NCBI GenBank assembly: GCA_009741485.1
Contig: CM019216.1
Coordinates: 45,087,361-45,151,360, forward strand
Direction: 5' to 3'
Length of the DNA stretch: 64,000 nt
Source: Malurus cyaneus samueli
Taxonomy: Eukaryota > Chordata > Aves > Passeriformes > Maluridae
Shown: in pieces, positions 40,855-52,575 of the stretch
Layout of the letters: each line of letters opens with the position of its first letter
How positions within the stretch are numbered: position 1 is the stretch's first letter
Notes under the pieces: model-generated
Database searches by the model: none
Seen by the model: the letters and a program-made list of their open reading frames with translations, nothing else
Told to the model about the DNA's origin: nothing
Translations under genes and position numbers: made by a program

Positions 40855-41915
40855 AAATGATTGTGTAAATAGCAAAGTTAAGGAATTTATAAATAGCAAA
40901 ATATTTGAATAAAGTATATACATTTTTAAGCTTTTTCTATAAACACATATATATATAGTGCTCCTAGGAGAGACAAAGTAACTGTGTTCTACATCACAAC
41001 TTAGAACATAAGAATAATTGATGTTACTCTAAAGGCCTTTGAGGTTTTTCTTACGTATTTATACCCTACACAGTTAACACTTGCAAAGATGTCTTTTCAC
41101 ATTAGTTCCTCTTTCAAAGTACAAAACTATTTCACATTACAGTTCAACAGCCTGCAGAGCACTGAACAGGAAAGATGGCACTGCATGCTGAAATAGTAAG
41201 TGTGATGACTATGTAGAGTTTGTTCGTGGAGTGTACTGCACTTTGCCAAGAGATCTACCAATGGAGCATGAGAAATTGCTCAAAACACCATCCTCAACCT
41301 CGCCATCTGCAGCCATGCTGGGGGCCTTTAGATGCACACCAATAAAAAATATTTTAAGATACACTGCTCTCACAAAGGGAGTAACATTTTGCTTCAACAG
41401 TAAGACAATTATAGGTTAATAGGACTGCCATAACATAACACAGATAGGGTCAGACACCATATGATTCTGAGAACCTTCTGTAAAGTACTGTGCACTCAAC
41501 TTCCACTTCTTTAAGGATTATTTAATGTGAAATGAATCTGTTCAATACTCATGAAAAGCACTCATCATTTCATAAGGTCAAGCTAATGATGACCAACTCA
41601 AATCACTCTGCACTTTTAGTCACCATATCCATTCAAATCAAACTAAATTGATGATGCTCAGAAAAAAATACCAAGGGGCCCACATTAATTGTGAATGATT
41701 TTTCAACTAATTTCACTTTAAAACCCCATACTACTCTACTTTTGGAGCAAGTTTCAAATGGAACAAATGATGGTGACTTTAAATAAAAACAACAAATCCA
41801 AAAACCTCACTCATAAAATTATGGGCTGAAAGGTCATGATTAGAAAGCACTCCACTGCTTATTTGGGTTTTGATAGTCTTTGCTCAAATAAAACCTCTGG
41901 TCTTTACCATTCTCA

Positions 41916-41916
41916 N
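41916..41916. other. Single ambiguous base (N)
   Basis: One N in an A-rich context in the predicted GOPC 3' UTR; probably unresolved consensus at a homopolymer. Confidence 0.98.
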
Positions 41917-42460
41917 AAAACCCAAAAACAAGTGTTTTTTTAAAGTTACAGTTCAAAAATCCTAAATACAAAACACATGGATGAAATGGAACAAGTCTCC
42001 CTCCCATCTTTCTAGGGTTAAAGCATGTTTCACACCAAACTGAACATAGCTGTCCCTTAAAAACATCCAAGGGTCAAAATTAGGCTGGCCACACATTATT
42101 CTGCTTCCTTAGGGACATCAATGAGATTAAAAGTGGAACATACTGAGGTTATCCATTTTAGAAATCCCACACTTTGGTGGGATTACTCTTTTATTATTAA
42201 AAGAAATTCATTTCACATGCTGTGTGTTAGATAACTACTGTGTGTCACGCAAAAGACAGTTTTCCACATTTAGAATTGCTCACAATGAAGCCCTGAGGTA
42301 ACCGCCTTTTCTCCAGGCAACAGTAATACAGTTCCTTTTGACAATTAATCATCCTTTTACAACCTAAACTAGTATATGCAACTTTAAGCAGTCAATATTG
42401 ATTATCATTTATTCCCAAAGATGGGATCTGTCCACTTCCTTTTTTTTTGATTGTTTGTTT

Positions 42461-42579
42461 TTAGGATAAAGACTCAGCAGAACGGGTTAATTTGGGTGCA
42501 GTGTCTTCTAATGAAGCTTCAACCGAATTCCCCAGGTCTCCATTTTCATGTCCATCAATACTTGGCTTCTTATCAAACA
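42461..42579 (-). CDS. GOPC: GOPC terminal coding exon
   Basis: 119 nt on the minus strand after acceptor TTTTAACTTGCAG. It encodes (V)[30 protein letters not shown] and TRSAESLS, then TAA. HENGDLG and the E-x-LED/LDD stretch identify the exon. The final 9 residues differ completely from the human ending (DDLHTLYHKKSY, from memory); see the findings. Confidence 0.92.
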
Positions 42580-45500
42580 CTGCAAGTTAAAAAGAAAATT
42601 TATTTAAGGAAAGAAGTAATCTTGGGAAGGACAGATCAGTGATCCTTGTTTCAAAACCTTAAATGTTTGTTGAAATGACTATTAAAATTAAAGCTAACAA
42701 GTTTTTAGCAGAATGTAGTATGGCAGGAAAATAGGAACTATTTCTTTGTTGATTTTAAAAATGTATTTGAAGAAGCCAACAACATTAAGTGTTAAGGGGA
42801 ATTAATGACTCCTAGTCCAGAGATAGGAAAAGATAAGAATAATCTGAATTTCAACCTTTGGGAAAAGATGAACATGAAAAGAGTTCATAAGTTAATTCAG
42901 TTAATTCAGTTTTACCTAAGTAAACCAGGCCAAACAGTAAGGGACCAACCAGATGAACTGACAGTCCATTAGTAGGTTAATTGAATTGACAGCAGATTAA
43001 TTTTACAATGAATATAAAAACAGTATTTTCCAGAAACTGGTTTGCATATTGAGACTTGAGAATTAAACCGCAGGTTTATTTTAGAAGGTTTACCTTGTGA
43101 GGGTTTGACATCCACATTCGCATCTTTCCTATTAGAACTTGAATTTGCACCTTCTTCCAATTCATCAAGATATAAACGGTAACGGTGTCCACTCTCATCC
43201 TCATATTCTACATTTTCATCATCTGAATCAACTTCCGGAGCAACATACACTACTTCAAATTCGATTTCACCTCTCTAAAATGCAGTGAAAAATACAAATT
43301 TACTTACTACTGCACAGCTACCCAGTAGGATTACCAAGGTGAGCTAGATTACTAAAACAAATACATTTTACTGTTGTAAACACATTTACAGCTGTGTTGA
43401 GTACTTTGGATAGGTATCTGAGTTAAGCTTTTACTGACCAAAGTAGTACAGCTCTGTAGTATATAAGCTTTATATATATAAAGCTTATATATATATATAT
43501 TTATATTATATATAAGCTTTACCAAAACTACCCAGATTTCTTATTTGCCATTTCAAAATGATTTCTAAAGAGGAAGTTTTCTGATAAATTAAGCACACCT
43601 GTTAACTGTCTGAAAATGGGAAGTAAGGGAGGAGGAGGATTCTAGACCACAAAGCATATGGGAAACGTGGTTTGGCTGAAGCTATTCAGTCATAAGAATA
43701 AAGCATATGTCACTAACTAGTTATTTCTGTGGGGCAATATAATAAAATGGTTTCCATCAGCCTTCTGGAATAATGCTTAGCCAACACGTGTTCAACTGAA
43801 CCACTACTGATCCAGCATTTTTCTTCTTCAATTGCAAAACATAAGAGGATTAAGTGTAAGGTGATATAGCCTCAAGAATCACTGTAGCTTAGCATTACAC
43901 AGTACTTAACAGGAAACATTAAAATTCAAGGCAATTCAGCAGGCAGAACACAGGAAGCACCTAAACATGCCTATGGATAACAGGTCCAAACTGACCTGTT
44001 GGGAAAGAATAGTTACAGCTTCTTTATGTTTGGCATCTCTTAGATTAACTCCATTTACTGCCAGAATAGCATCACCAACATGCAGTCCTCCACATCGATC
44101 AGCAGGTTGCCCAGGATGGATTTCAGAGATCAGTATTGGAACACCATGCTCCTTCCCACCCTATTAAAAAAAAAAAAAAAGGCAGCAAACTTTAATTAAC
44201 TGAGATGTCTTTTAACATAAAATTGACATTCAGATAGTAGCTCCTAAAGTGCTTATTTCAAATTCTATTTCAGAAAATTAGAAATCATTCTTCAGATAAA
44301 GAATGTTTAAGAACGCGTGAGCTGGTTCCCTGAATTCTTCTCCCCAAAGACTAATGGAAAATTTCAAACATGTACTCAGAGAACAGGCAATTCTCGACAC
44401 TAACAAAATTATAAAATCCTATACAAACTAATGAAAAGTAGAAAACCTCATTAAAAAAAGCATATCGGGCACCATATTGACTTGAAAGAAACTATTCAGA
44501 ATTAGAATAAATGTATAATAGTCAAAATTTTCAATATTTGTTGTAAAAAATGTACACAGCTTTTGTTACAAGAGAGATACCAATACAGATACTTAAAGTT
44601 ACAGTCACAACAACTAAGCTTTGGAACACAGATCTCAGATTATCTCTGCTCTTCTAAATACTTACACCTGGAACCAGAACTGGCTAATCTGCTGAGATGT
44701 TATACCTTACACATAAGCCAAAATCATTGTAAATTTAAAGTAAATAAAAGTAAAAAATTTCTACTTTAATATAAAGTAGCAATTATTTTTTTCTAATCTA
44801 TCAAAATGAGTGTTGAAGTTCTATGCCCATAGTTATGGATTTGTGTACGCTTTTTTCATGTGTTCTAACAACACATTCACTGATCCGTGTATTTTAAAAA
44901 AGTAGGGATACAAACTTGATTTGCTGCTTCTGTGTCATAGTAAACAAATGCAAATATTTACTGTGATTGAAATTCCTAGTCCTTCATGGTCTTCTTTAAC
45001 TAGCAAAACTTTTCTGATTGGACCAACACCTTGACTCTTCTTTAAGGCATCAGGATCCTAGTTTGATAAAAAACAAACAGCACAATCATAAATGTGTGAA
45101 CCACAAACTGATGCATTTCAGCATTTTGTTTTGTTTTTTTTAAATTATATACAGGCAGTGTATGAGCAACAGAATTTTAGACTAGCTCCAGGCAGAACAA
45201 ACTTACAGTGCCCCTTTACAGAAAGGGTATGAAATGAGAAAAAATTCCTCATTATGCACCCCTGATGAGAATAATTATTTAAATTATTTCAGTGCTGATT
45301 AATGCACAACACAGAACTTAACTTCAAAAGAAGGAAATCAGCCACATATTAAAAATATTAACGGACTACACAAAGAAGTGCTGATCACTGCTGAAATGTT
45401 ATATGATGTAAACTCTGTTAAATGACAGAGGATGATGTCATACATGGTCAAGCAAGAGGTTGCTTGCTCAAGTTTACTTTTATTTTAATAAAAATAAACC

Positions 45501-48500
45501 ACACCAAAAGCCATTGAACACAAATCTTAAAGAGAGACTAAATAAATCAAGGTTTGTTTTTTCCTTTTGTTAAGTCACTGATGCTTTTATGCATACCCTT
45601 AAAATCATAAATACACTTATCTGTCCACCAATGTTTTATATGCAATTAGCAGCATAAGCAGTAAGATCCATCTGACCAACTAATGCACTTAGAACAGATC
45701 AAAGTAAAGCCCTTTGAAAATGTTTGATTTTAGGCACTGAACACTGGGGTGATTAACAGGGCATGTGCCAAGTTGTATGAGTTCTATCAAGGACAGCCAC
45801 AGTGGAATGCTGCTTAAAAGTTTTGTTTTAAAAAGCATCTTTAGAAGGAAAAAAAAATAACCAACAAACAATTATTTACTGTCTATTTATCTAGCCTTTT
45901 TAAAAAAGAAATAAAATCTATTTCAGTTCAAACTAATCCTAAGAACTTTATTCTTGGTTTCTGTAAATAAGTTAGATCCTCATTTTGAACCCTAGGTTAC
46001 ACATAAATGTATATGTTTATATCAGAGGCTCAGTTTTCAAAAGGACTGAGTGCTCCAAGGAAAGTTAAAGGAATTATGTCATCTTCTGTGGTCATTTAGA
46101 GGGATAACCTATTCAGCACAGAACTGTCCTTCAGCATACAAAAGAACAGATTTACAAGTGACATTTGAAAAAACACAATAGTGAAGTGAAACAATCACAG
46201 AGATTCACAAAGAAGTAACTCATGCCTGGAAATCATGGAGGAATGGCTCATCTTTTCAACTTACATGTCCTGGTGGTGCTTGCATTGGTCGTTTGAGATC
46301 ATTCCGACCTCGACAAGCTCTAATAACAGTTTTGTGACGGTGAAGATGTATTTCTGCTTCCAGCTGATTCCACAGCTTGTCATGAGCAGGTCCTTTCATA
46401 TCTCGGCCCAGTAACTGAATCTGCTGGACCCTACATAGTGACAAAGGGAGTAAAACAATGCTGTATTACAACTGAAAAAGCAATGCACTGTGGGACTCAC
46501 ACATTTCATGTGGTTACAGCACATGGCATGCAGCAACCAGTGCAAGAACCCTGGGGATTTTTGTTTCTTCCTTTTGTTAGTTAACTGAAACCTGAGACTT
46601 TTCCTAATTAGTCTTAACCTTGAACCTGCCTCTGGGGATGAAAAGGAAGGAAACAACAACAAAAACCGTCTCATGCTAAGGGACATGGATTGACTTCACA
46701 TACCTTCCAGCTAGCTCTTTATCTAAATACTTGGCTGCCAATCTTGCTCCATAAACCTCAGCCTGAAGCACAGCTATGTGTCTACGGAGGGCTTCATTCT
46801 CTTTCCTCAGCAACTTCACCTCAGCTTCCAGTTGAGCTTCTTTCACTTTTTCCTTCTTGTTAGCTTCAAGTTCTCTCTCCTTCACAATTACAGAAAAAAA
46901 ACCCACCAAACAAGAAAAAAAAGTTAGAAAGCTTTTATCCAAGTTTATAATTAAAGAGCATTTACTGTTTCTGCATACACAACCTGAAATAAATCTCCCG
47001 TGTACAAGACATGCATGCAGGAAAAGAAATAAAAGATAAAAAGAAAGCAGGGACTCTGGCACTACAGATAGTGGTTTGCATACTATCCTGTACAAAGGTG
47101 GCAAAATTTCAGTAGCCTGAATATCATCCTTACATTTTCTTGTCTTGCAAATGGGATTCAAAGTCAAAGAATACTATTTTTAAAATTAAAGAGGAATTAT
47201 GAAGCTGCTAAGTATTTCAATTTGACCAAATTCTTTAACTCTTATTATTATTATTATGACATGAAAACGTAAGTGCTTATGTCCTTAAAGTGACAATTAT
47301 TTTCATGCAAACAACCAAGAAATGTCCAGCCAGAGACATTTCCAAGTCAGAGTCTGAAGACCACATAAAAAAGTCAGGGATTCTATATATGAAGATGGCC
47401 ACCCTGATAAACCTAAAAGAAAATTAGTGCAAAATAGCTCCGTTAAAAAAAACAAAAACAAAACAAACACCAACCAAACAAAACCCACATTAAAACCACA
47501 CTTTAAGCAAGCTATCTCCCTCTGCCTCACTTGTTGAAAAAGGAATTATGGAAATATAAATTAGATCCACAGTGCTCCACCCCAAATGTACTGAAACTGC
47601 ACAGTCATTACATTTTCTAATACCCATGGTACTGGTGCAAAGTGAATTAGTACACTCAGATTGCTAATCTACAAAATCGACTTTAAGAGAGCATGTTTGA
47701 TTACTTGTATCTTTTATATCTTGTATCCCTTTTAAAAAGCAGGAGAAAACCCCATTGCAAACCAGGAAATAGTAGAGACACAGGGTCTAATACTGTTTCC
47801 TTTCAAAAATGGCTGTCAAATCAAACAACAATAAAAACTCAGTTCATCATAATGCACTTTTGAAGACATTTGGAGTACCCAAAAATCCCATTCTCTGCAC
47901 CTGTATCAATTACATTGTTAAAAAAATAAAACCAGGAAATGCTACTAAAGAAGCAACAGGACAGAAAAAAAATTACAGAACTGGCAAGACAAATCTGTTA
48001 TCAATTTGTAAATATGCTATTCACTATCCCAAGCCTGGATATAAATCCATTAATATAGTTGATATTACCACATTTGAGAAATTATACAAGGTTGGTCCTT
48101 CCAAAGAGAGCTCTTTTCACAAGATATATGGAAGTATTTTTAGACTTTGACAAAACATTAACTCTGAATTTGACAGTTTACTACCTCCCTCATCTGTTTA
48201 ATACTTTTATCAGTTTAGATGAATGGAGTACATTACACCTATGCACATGTTGGTCAAGAATTGCCCAGCATAATGCTTGGAAGGAGTGGCTCACAGATTG
48301 CTTGAAATCACTGTCATTTCACTTCCTGCAACTCCCATGATGACCCACCTTCAGATCAAGTTTGGCTCCATATGCATGTTAGAAAACATGTAACACAAAG
48401 CCACTTCTGCTCTCTGGCCTTTGGGTTGTGGTTGTCTTTTGAGAATGACTCTCTGCAGCACATCTCTGAACTGCAGGATCACTCCCAAGCCAAGAATTTT

Positions 48501-51500
48501 GACTAATCTACATTTCAAGAAAACAAGTTTCCAAGATTATACAAATTCTTTCTATAATTATTTTGGTCTTTGGCTATTTTAATTACAAGAATTCAAGACT
48601 GACACCATTCTGTGTTGTCTCTGCCACACACTTGAGGAGTAAGAAGGATCAAAGTTCAGACATAACACCTGTTTTACAGTATCTGCAAAGTCTGTATACA
48701 GACACCATGTTCCTGTTAGCTCTGTACCTATTGTCAATATTGCATCAGGATGTTCTAAATACTATAGGCTGCCTGTTTGTTCACTTTTACAACATCTTTT
48801 ATTTGATAAATATAAAAAGACAAAGACTAAAATTTAAGACAGATATATTCCAATCTTCTTCAGAAAAGTAAACTGTTGAAGTGATCAAAGATACTTGATT
48901 ACACCAGCAAATTTCATGCAGCACATTTTACAATATTTATACAAAGTAGCCAGCTTAAACACTCTCATCCAGACTCAGATTTTCCATTGATTTTCTCTTA
49001 ATTTGGTTTACCATTTCAATTAAATTTAAACAGGAAGCCAAATGCTACATTTCTAAGTAGAATCACTTTTTGTCATGCATTTTAAATGTCACACCTCAAA
49101 TACAAGGCAAATGCAATCCCATAGAAGTGTTTTCTTCCTACTTTCTCCATTATTATGACTACTCTTCTATGGACCGTCTCCATCTGATCACCATATGAAT
49201 TAAAAAAAAATCAAAAAGTTTGCAATACAGAATCTCTGAAGATGTACTGAAAGAGCATGTCCTGTTTTGAATGACTGTCAAGAGATTTGACAAAAGTGTC
49301 AAAAATGTTTAAAGAAATCAAGGAAGCTAAGTTACGGAATAGTTTCATGCTTTCTAGTGTACATAGTATGGCACAATTTCTGAAAACAGAAAATGTATTT
49401 TCTGTTGGTAATATAAAAAAACCTACTAAAAATCCAACAAGGACGAAGACTAAACCTTACACTTACCAGCTATCCCGTGACTTTTCAAAAACCAAATACT
49501 GATAATGAACCATATAACATAATCAAAGTGGAAAAGCTGTTTAAAAACCTTTCAAGTCTACCTCCATGAAAAGATAAAAGTCAAGTTTGCTTCATTCTTT
49601 CTTCATATCTATGTATTATTGTGTTCATATGTTTTTGGCTGTTACACCAGCCAGTAAATCATATTAAATCATGCCCATGAAAAAAACAAGAAAAGGGGGA
49701 AAAAAGGAAAAGTTGACAGGATTTTTTAAAACTACAACATGCAAAATACTTCATATTACACTCATTGATGTGTATAGTGTTTATGCTTTAGAAATTGTAT
49801 AACACCTTAACATTTTTTGACATACTGCCAGAACAATCTATCAAAATGTCAAGTTGCCAGATATCACCTCAAACTAGCTGTAGCAATAATAAATAGAATG
49901 CATACAGACTTAGGAAAGAGGGCACCACATCTAGAAAAGAAAAATTAAAATGCAAAGGAAATTTTTTACACCGCATCTTGCCAACTGTTAGGAAGAAGGA
50001 ACAAGACAGATCTGTTTTGCCAGTTTCTGAGGCCAACATATATATATAAGCTGTTGCACAAAAAACAAAAGCACTGCTTAAACACAAAAAAGTGGCAATC
50101 AGCATACTTACCATTTCATCCACAGAAAGGACAGACTTAAGACAGAAGAAAAGAGTTCCATAATTAGAGAAACAGGCAACAAGAAATTCAGGAAAATGCA
50201 ACAACATAAATTACTTAATCCAAAAGGAATTCACCAGCAGACTGCATATTTCATTAGATGGCATAAAGCACAAGCACAGTCCTACAATTCTATTTAGCAA
50301 CAATTTTGGTATTTTTCAGTGAAATTTATTAAAAATCTTATTGAAAACTTAACCTTATTGTAGTATTGAAAACAATATTTTCTCCTAAAATGCCAAGAAT
50401 CACTATAATGAATAGCAAGATGATACAATACACATGAAAGAATCACAGAAAAACCATTCCATATTATAACATTATATAGATAATCCATTTTTTCCTTTCA
50501 GAAAGAACAACATAATATGAGGTACAAGAGGGACATAAAGGACAGGCAGAAGTATCAGAAAAGGCATCAAGCGCAAAAATGCAAAAACAAAAAAAAATTC
50601 GACCAGGCAACTTCATACTCTCCCAAAGGGTTATTATTATGATTGCACTAAGAAGATTTACCACTCCTAAAAATGGATTTGGCCTGAACTACATGATTTA
50701 AAAATGTTTAAATTGCTAAGCAATTGATAATGACCCAGTTCACCACTAGGTACAATTTTACAGATTATAGAGTATACATTCATGCTACAGTGTACACACA
50801 AAATAAGAGTGTCTTTTCCTCAAGTGAGAAGGAAGTCAGCCAGTACAGAGCTTTATTTCCCCACTGCACATTCTTTTGACACAGTTATCCTCTGCCCTCA
50901 GAGGCCTTCTGTCTACCAGGTCAGCACAACAGGTTTTATTTACTCAAACATCAGAGGTTCCATTTTATTGTCAGTTAAGCTGCCTCAGTTTTGCTTGTTC
51001 TAGTTTTGCAAACTTTCAAAGCTTTTTTTATCTGGAAGAGTTTAAAGTTGAGCTTCTGTCCATTAAAGCTAAGAACTCCCTAAAGGCAACGTAAAACAAA
51101 ACACTAGTCCTCATATTTACAAAAAGGAAAAACTAAAAAAATTAAGCAGAGAATATCAGTCTAAGCTGTAAATAAAGTTCCATTTCAACACAAACAAAAC
51201 CTGAACCAATATATGCAAAATGTATTTACAGTCACCTGTGGGAAGAAGACTGCTGTCAATAGCATGGATATTTAATATGTCTTTAGAAATCATTTATAAC
51301 AAGGTAAAGAGAAACAAAAAGCTTAAAAGTATTACTCTCTGTGTTAGTCAGAAGTTAAGTCTAACAAAATTTGGGGACCAAAATCATTCACAGTGATGTG
51401 TGAACTTAAAAATTTGCTACATGTTAACCTGCAGTTTCACACTTACAAAATGCTGGTAATATTTAACTAATGCTTATTTTAAAGCCATGAGAATTATTTC

Positions 51501-52575
51501 AAACTCTAAATAAACGTTGCCACACTGTAGCTATAATTCACTATGGAATAAATTATGTGTGGACAATCCAGAAAATTTTGCTCTTACACTGAATATACAA
51601 CTATGTAACCCAAGAACAGCAGCACTAACCAATTGCAGCTTTTGAATCTGAAACACAAAGAATTTGGATTATTCCTGTTATTCATTGATTAGCCTAGACA
51701 TTCTTGAAGACTACAGACTACAACTATGTTTTATTCTACATTATTGTACATTAATAGGACAAAATAGCAGCAGAGACTCATGTTCCACATATATTGGGAG
51801 TAGATATTTGTCCAAACTGTGAAACTATTTTAGAAAGTCAGATAAAGAGACTTTGATTCATGTCAACAACTAGAAAGCACATGTACACAACACTATTCTC
51901 CAACCTACAAAGTCATAGTATTAGAATGTGAATCTGTGGTGTTGGCAAGTAACAAGGCAGCCTATGCTCTGGCTATCAGTCAATGCCAACTAACTGTGCA
52001 GATTAATTATTGTTAACTTTTGGTGGACTTTGTAAAGGTCTGAGTTTTAAAAAAATCTGTAGTTTATTGAATTCTTCTATTACAGTCTTCTTCTATTACC
52101 TTTTGCGACTTCAGTCTTCAGAAAAGAATCACAATAAATCACACAAATATTTTCTTATTTTACTTCCAGAAACCACTAAAAATGGTTTATTGAAAAACAG
52201 TTTCTTAAATCCTTATTCTTTATTCTGGTATTATTCACGTTATTTTTAGTGGTTGCGAACAACCAATTATAAATGTTATTTAAAACCAAAAAAAGTTAAC
52301 ACTTTTTATATGAAAATTTGTAATCAGCTTATTCACACCTTCCAAGGAAGAACTTCAGCCAGGAGAGGAAGAAGAATAATATAATCCTACATTCAAATTG
52401 CCATACTCACCAGTTTTGCCTTAATAGCCCCAGAGTCAACACTCTGGCCACTCTTGGCATGTAGCTGAAGCTGAACAGCATGGAGTTGCAAAAGCTGATC
52501 ATGCACTTCCTTTTCCAACACTGCTTTCTCTGCCTGTGTTTCTGTCAGTTCAGACTTCAGATCAACCAACTGTGC
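42461..52575 (-). CDS. GOPC: GOPC spliced coding region, 8 exons, 5' partial (Golgi-associated PDZ and coiled-coil protein; PIST/CAL/FIG)
   Basis: Eight minus-strand exons join to 363 codons plus stop, all junctions GT/AG and in phase. The human protein is about 462 residues; the missing part corresponds to the first 95 (exon 1), which must lie past the window end. Counting from the first visible residue: coiled coil about 1-122 (heptads with Leu/Glu/Lys), a conserved Golgi-targeting region (123-177, [20 protein letters not shown]), one PDZ domain (about 192-277, GLGI carboxylate loop at 203-206), and an acidic tail ([14 protein letters not shown]). Family knowledge: GOPC sits at the trans-Golgi, dimerises through the coiled coil, binds golgin-160, syntaxin 6 and TC10, and through PDZ sends clients such as CFTR to lysosomes. 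In human tumours deletions fuse GOPC to ROS1. The core is nearly identical to human as I remember it; the last dozen residues are not. Confidence 0.96.
42580..43093 (-). other. GOPC: GOPC last intron
   Basis: A 514-nt intron with donor GTAAAC. A nine-base TTAATTCAG direct repeat lies near 42891-42909; otherwise nothing of note. Confidence 0.85.
43094..43274 (-). CDS. GOPC: GOPC exon: end of PDZ and acidic region
   Basis: 181 nt encoding [39 protein letters not shown] and [21 protein letters not shown] in order. The first 11 residues are the last PDZ strand. Acceptor GCATTTTAG, donor GTAAAC; starts in phase 0. The part after LDEL is divergent from human. Confidence 0.97.
43275..43995 (-). other. 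GOPC: GOPC intron with an AT palindrome
   Basis: A 721-nt intron. It contains a perfect 32-bp palindrome at 43460-43491 inside a longer TA-rich tract, and an HSDR-like ordinary flank; no coding signal. Confidence 0.85.
43460..43491. repeat. Perfect 32-bp AT palindrome in TA-rich tract
   Basis: Arms ATATAAGCTT and AAGCTTATAT flank a self-complementary (TA)5 centre, with one more T/A pair outside. A (TA)n tract follows, and a further TATAAGCTTTA copy lies at about 43511-43521. Confidence 0.95.
43996..44160 (-). CDS. GOPC: GOPC exon: main part of PDZ domain
   Basis: 165 nt encoding [40 protein letters not shown] and [15 protein letters not shown]. It contains the helix-2 His (KHKEAV) that sets class I ligand preference. 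Phase 0 at both ends, so skipping would delete most of the PDZ domain in frame. The donor GTCAGT is the weakest in the gene. Confidence 0.98.
44161..44961 (-). other. GOPC: GOPC intron within the PDZ domain
   Basis: An 801-nt AT-rich intron whose acceptor lies after a 15-nt T tract. Nothing else is recognised. Confidence 0.85.
44962..45057 (-). CDS. GOPC: GOPC exon: linker and start of PDZ domain
   Basis: 96 nt, phase 0 at both ends. It encodes [20 protein letters not shown] and [12 protein letters not shown], with the GLGI carboxylate-binding loop of the PDZ domain. Acceptor CAAACTAG (weak pyrimidine tract), donor GTAAAT. Confidence 0.97.
45058..46264 (-). other. GOPC: GOPC intron upstream of the PDZ exons
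   Basis: A 1.2 kb AT-rich intron with no recognisable content. Confidence 0.85.
46265..46430 (-). CDS. GOPC: GOPC exon: region between coiled coil and PDZ
   Basis: 166 nt encoding [40 protein letters not shown] and [15 protein letters not shown]. It appears unchanged from the human sequence as I remember it, showing very strong constraint. Donor GTAAGT. Confidence 0.98.
46704..46879 (-). CDS. GOPC: GOPC exon: second coiled-coil segment
   Basis: 176 nt encoding [40 protein letters not shown] and [18 protein letters not shown] plus 2 nt of an Arg codon. It is a long heptad-patterned helix. I set the start at GAG (acceptor GTGAAG) because the preceding microexon ends in phase 0 and human reads [12 protein letters not shown] here. 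Donor GTATGT. The intron to the next exon is 273 nt. Confidence 0.96.
46880..50111 (-). other. GOPC: GOPC intron downstream of the microexon
   Basis: A 3.2 kb AT-rich intron. A short TTA run lies near 47242-47257. No further exon, RNA gene or dated repeat could be supported. Confidence 0.8.
50112..50135 (-). CDS. GOPC: GOPC 24-nt microexon (8 residues in the coiled coil)
   Basis: On the minus strand a pyrimidine-rich tract ending TCTGTCTTAAG is followed by 24 nt encoding SVLSVDEM and then a perfect GTAAGT donor. Length, phase 0 at both ends, and position between ...IKAKL and ERELEAN match the alternatively included human 8-residue insert SGPSVEEL that separates the long and short GOPC isoforms. 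The longer form has been described as the neuronal PIST isoform. It is too short to appear in open-frame searches. Confidence 0.88.
50136..52410 (-). other. GOPC: GOPC intron upstream of the microexon
   Basis: A 2.3 kb AT-rich intron with nothing else recognised. Confidence 0.8.
52411..52575 (-). CDS. GOPC: GOPC exon: first visible coiled-coil segment
   Basis: 165 nt, phase 0 at both ends. It encodes [40 protein letters not shown] and [15 protein letters not shown], closely matching human residues about 96-150. Acceptor TATCTTCACAG, donor GTGAGT. Confidence 0.98.

Larger units (their letters stand above)
39205..42460 (-). other. GOPC: GOPC 3' untranslated region (distal end uncertain)
   Basis: Sequence downstream of the GOPC stop on the minus strand, AT-rich with several AATAAA hexamers. 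It includes a CA microsatellite (GT on the transcript) at 40819-40854 and one ambiguous base at 41916. Pumilio-type UGUANAUA matches on the transcript strand are at 39214-39207, 39663-39656 and 40922-40915. Open frames inside are short and unremarkable. Confidence 0.55.

Noticed and set aside
40799..40860. Short-period repeat considered as a CRISPR-like or minisatellite array
   Set aside because: It is a plain CA microsatellite with no spacers; the host is a vertebrate.
46676..47167. 163-codon minus-strand open frame extending the GOPC coiled-coil exon at both ends
   Set aside because: Only 46704-46879 is coding; the upstream part is intron read through the acceptor and the last residues are intron after the GTATGT donor.
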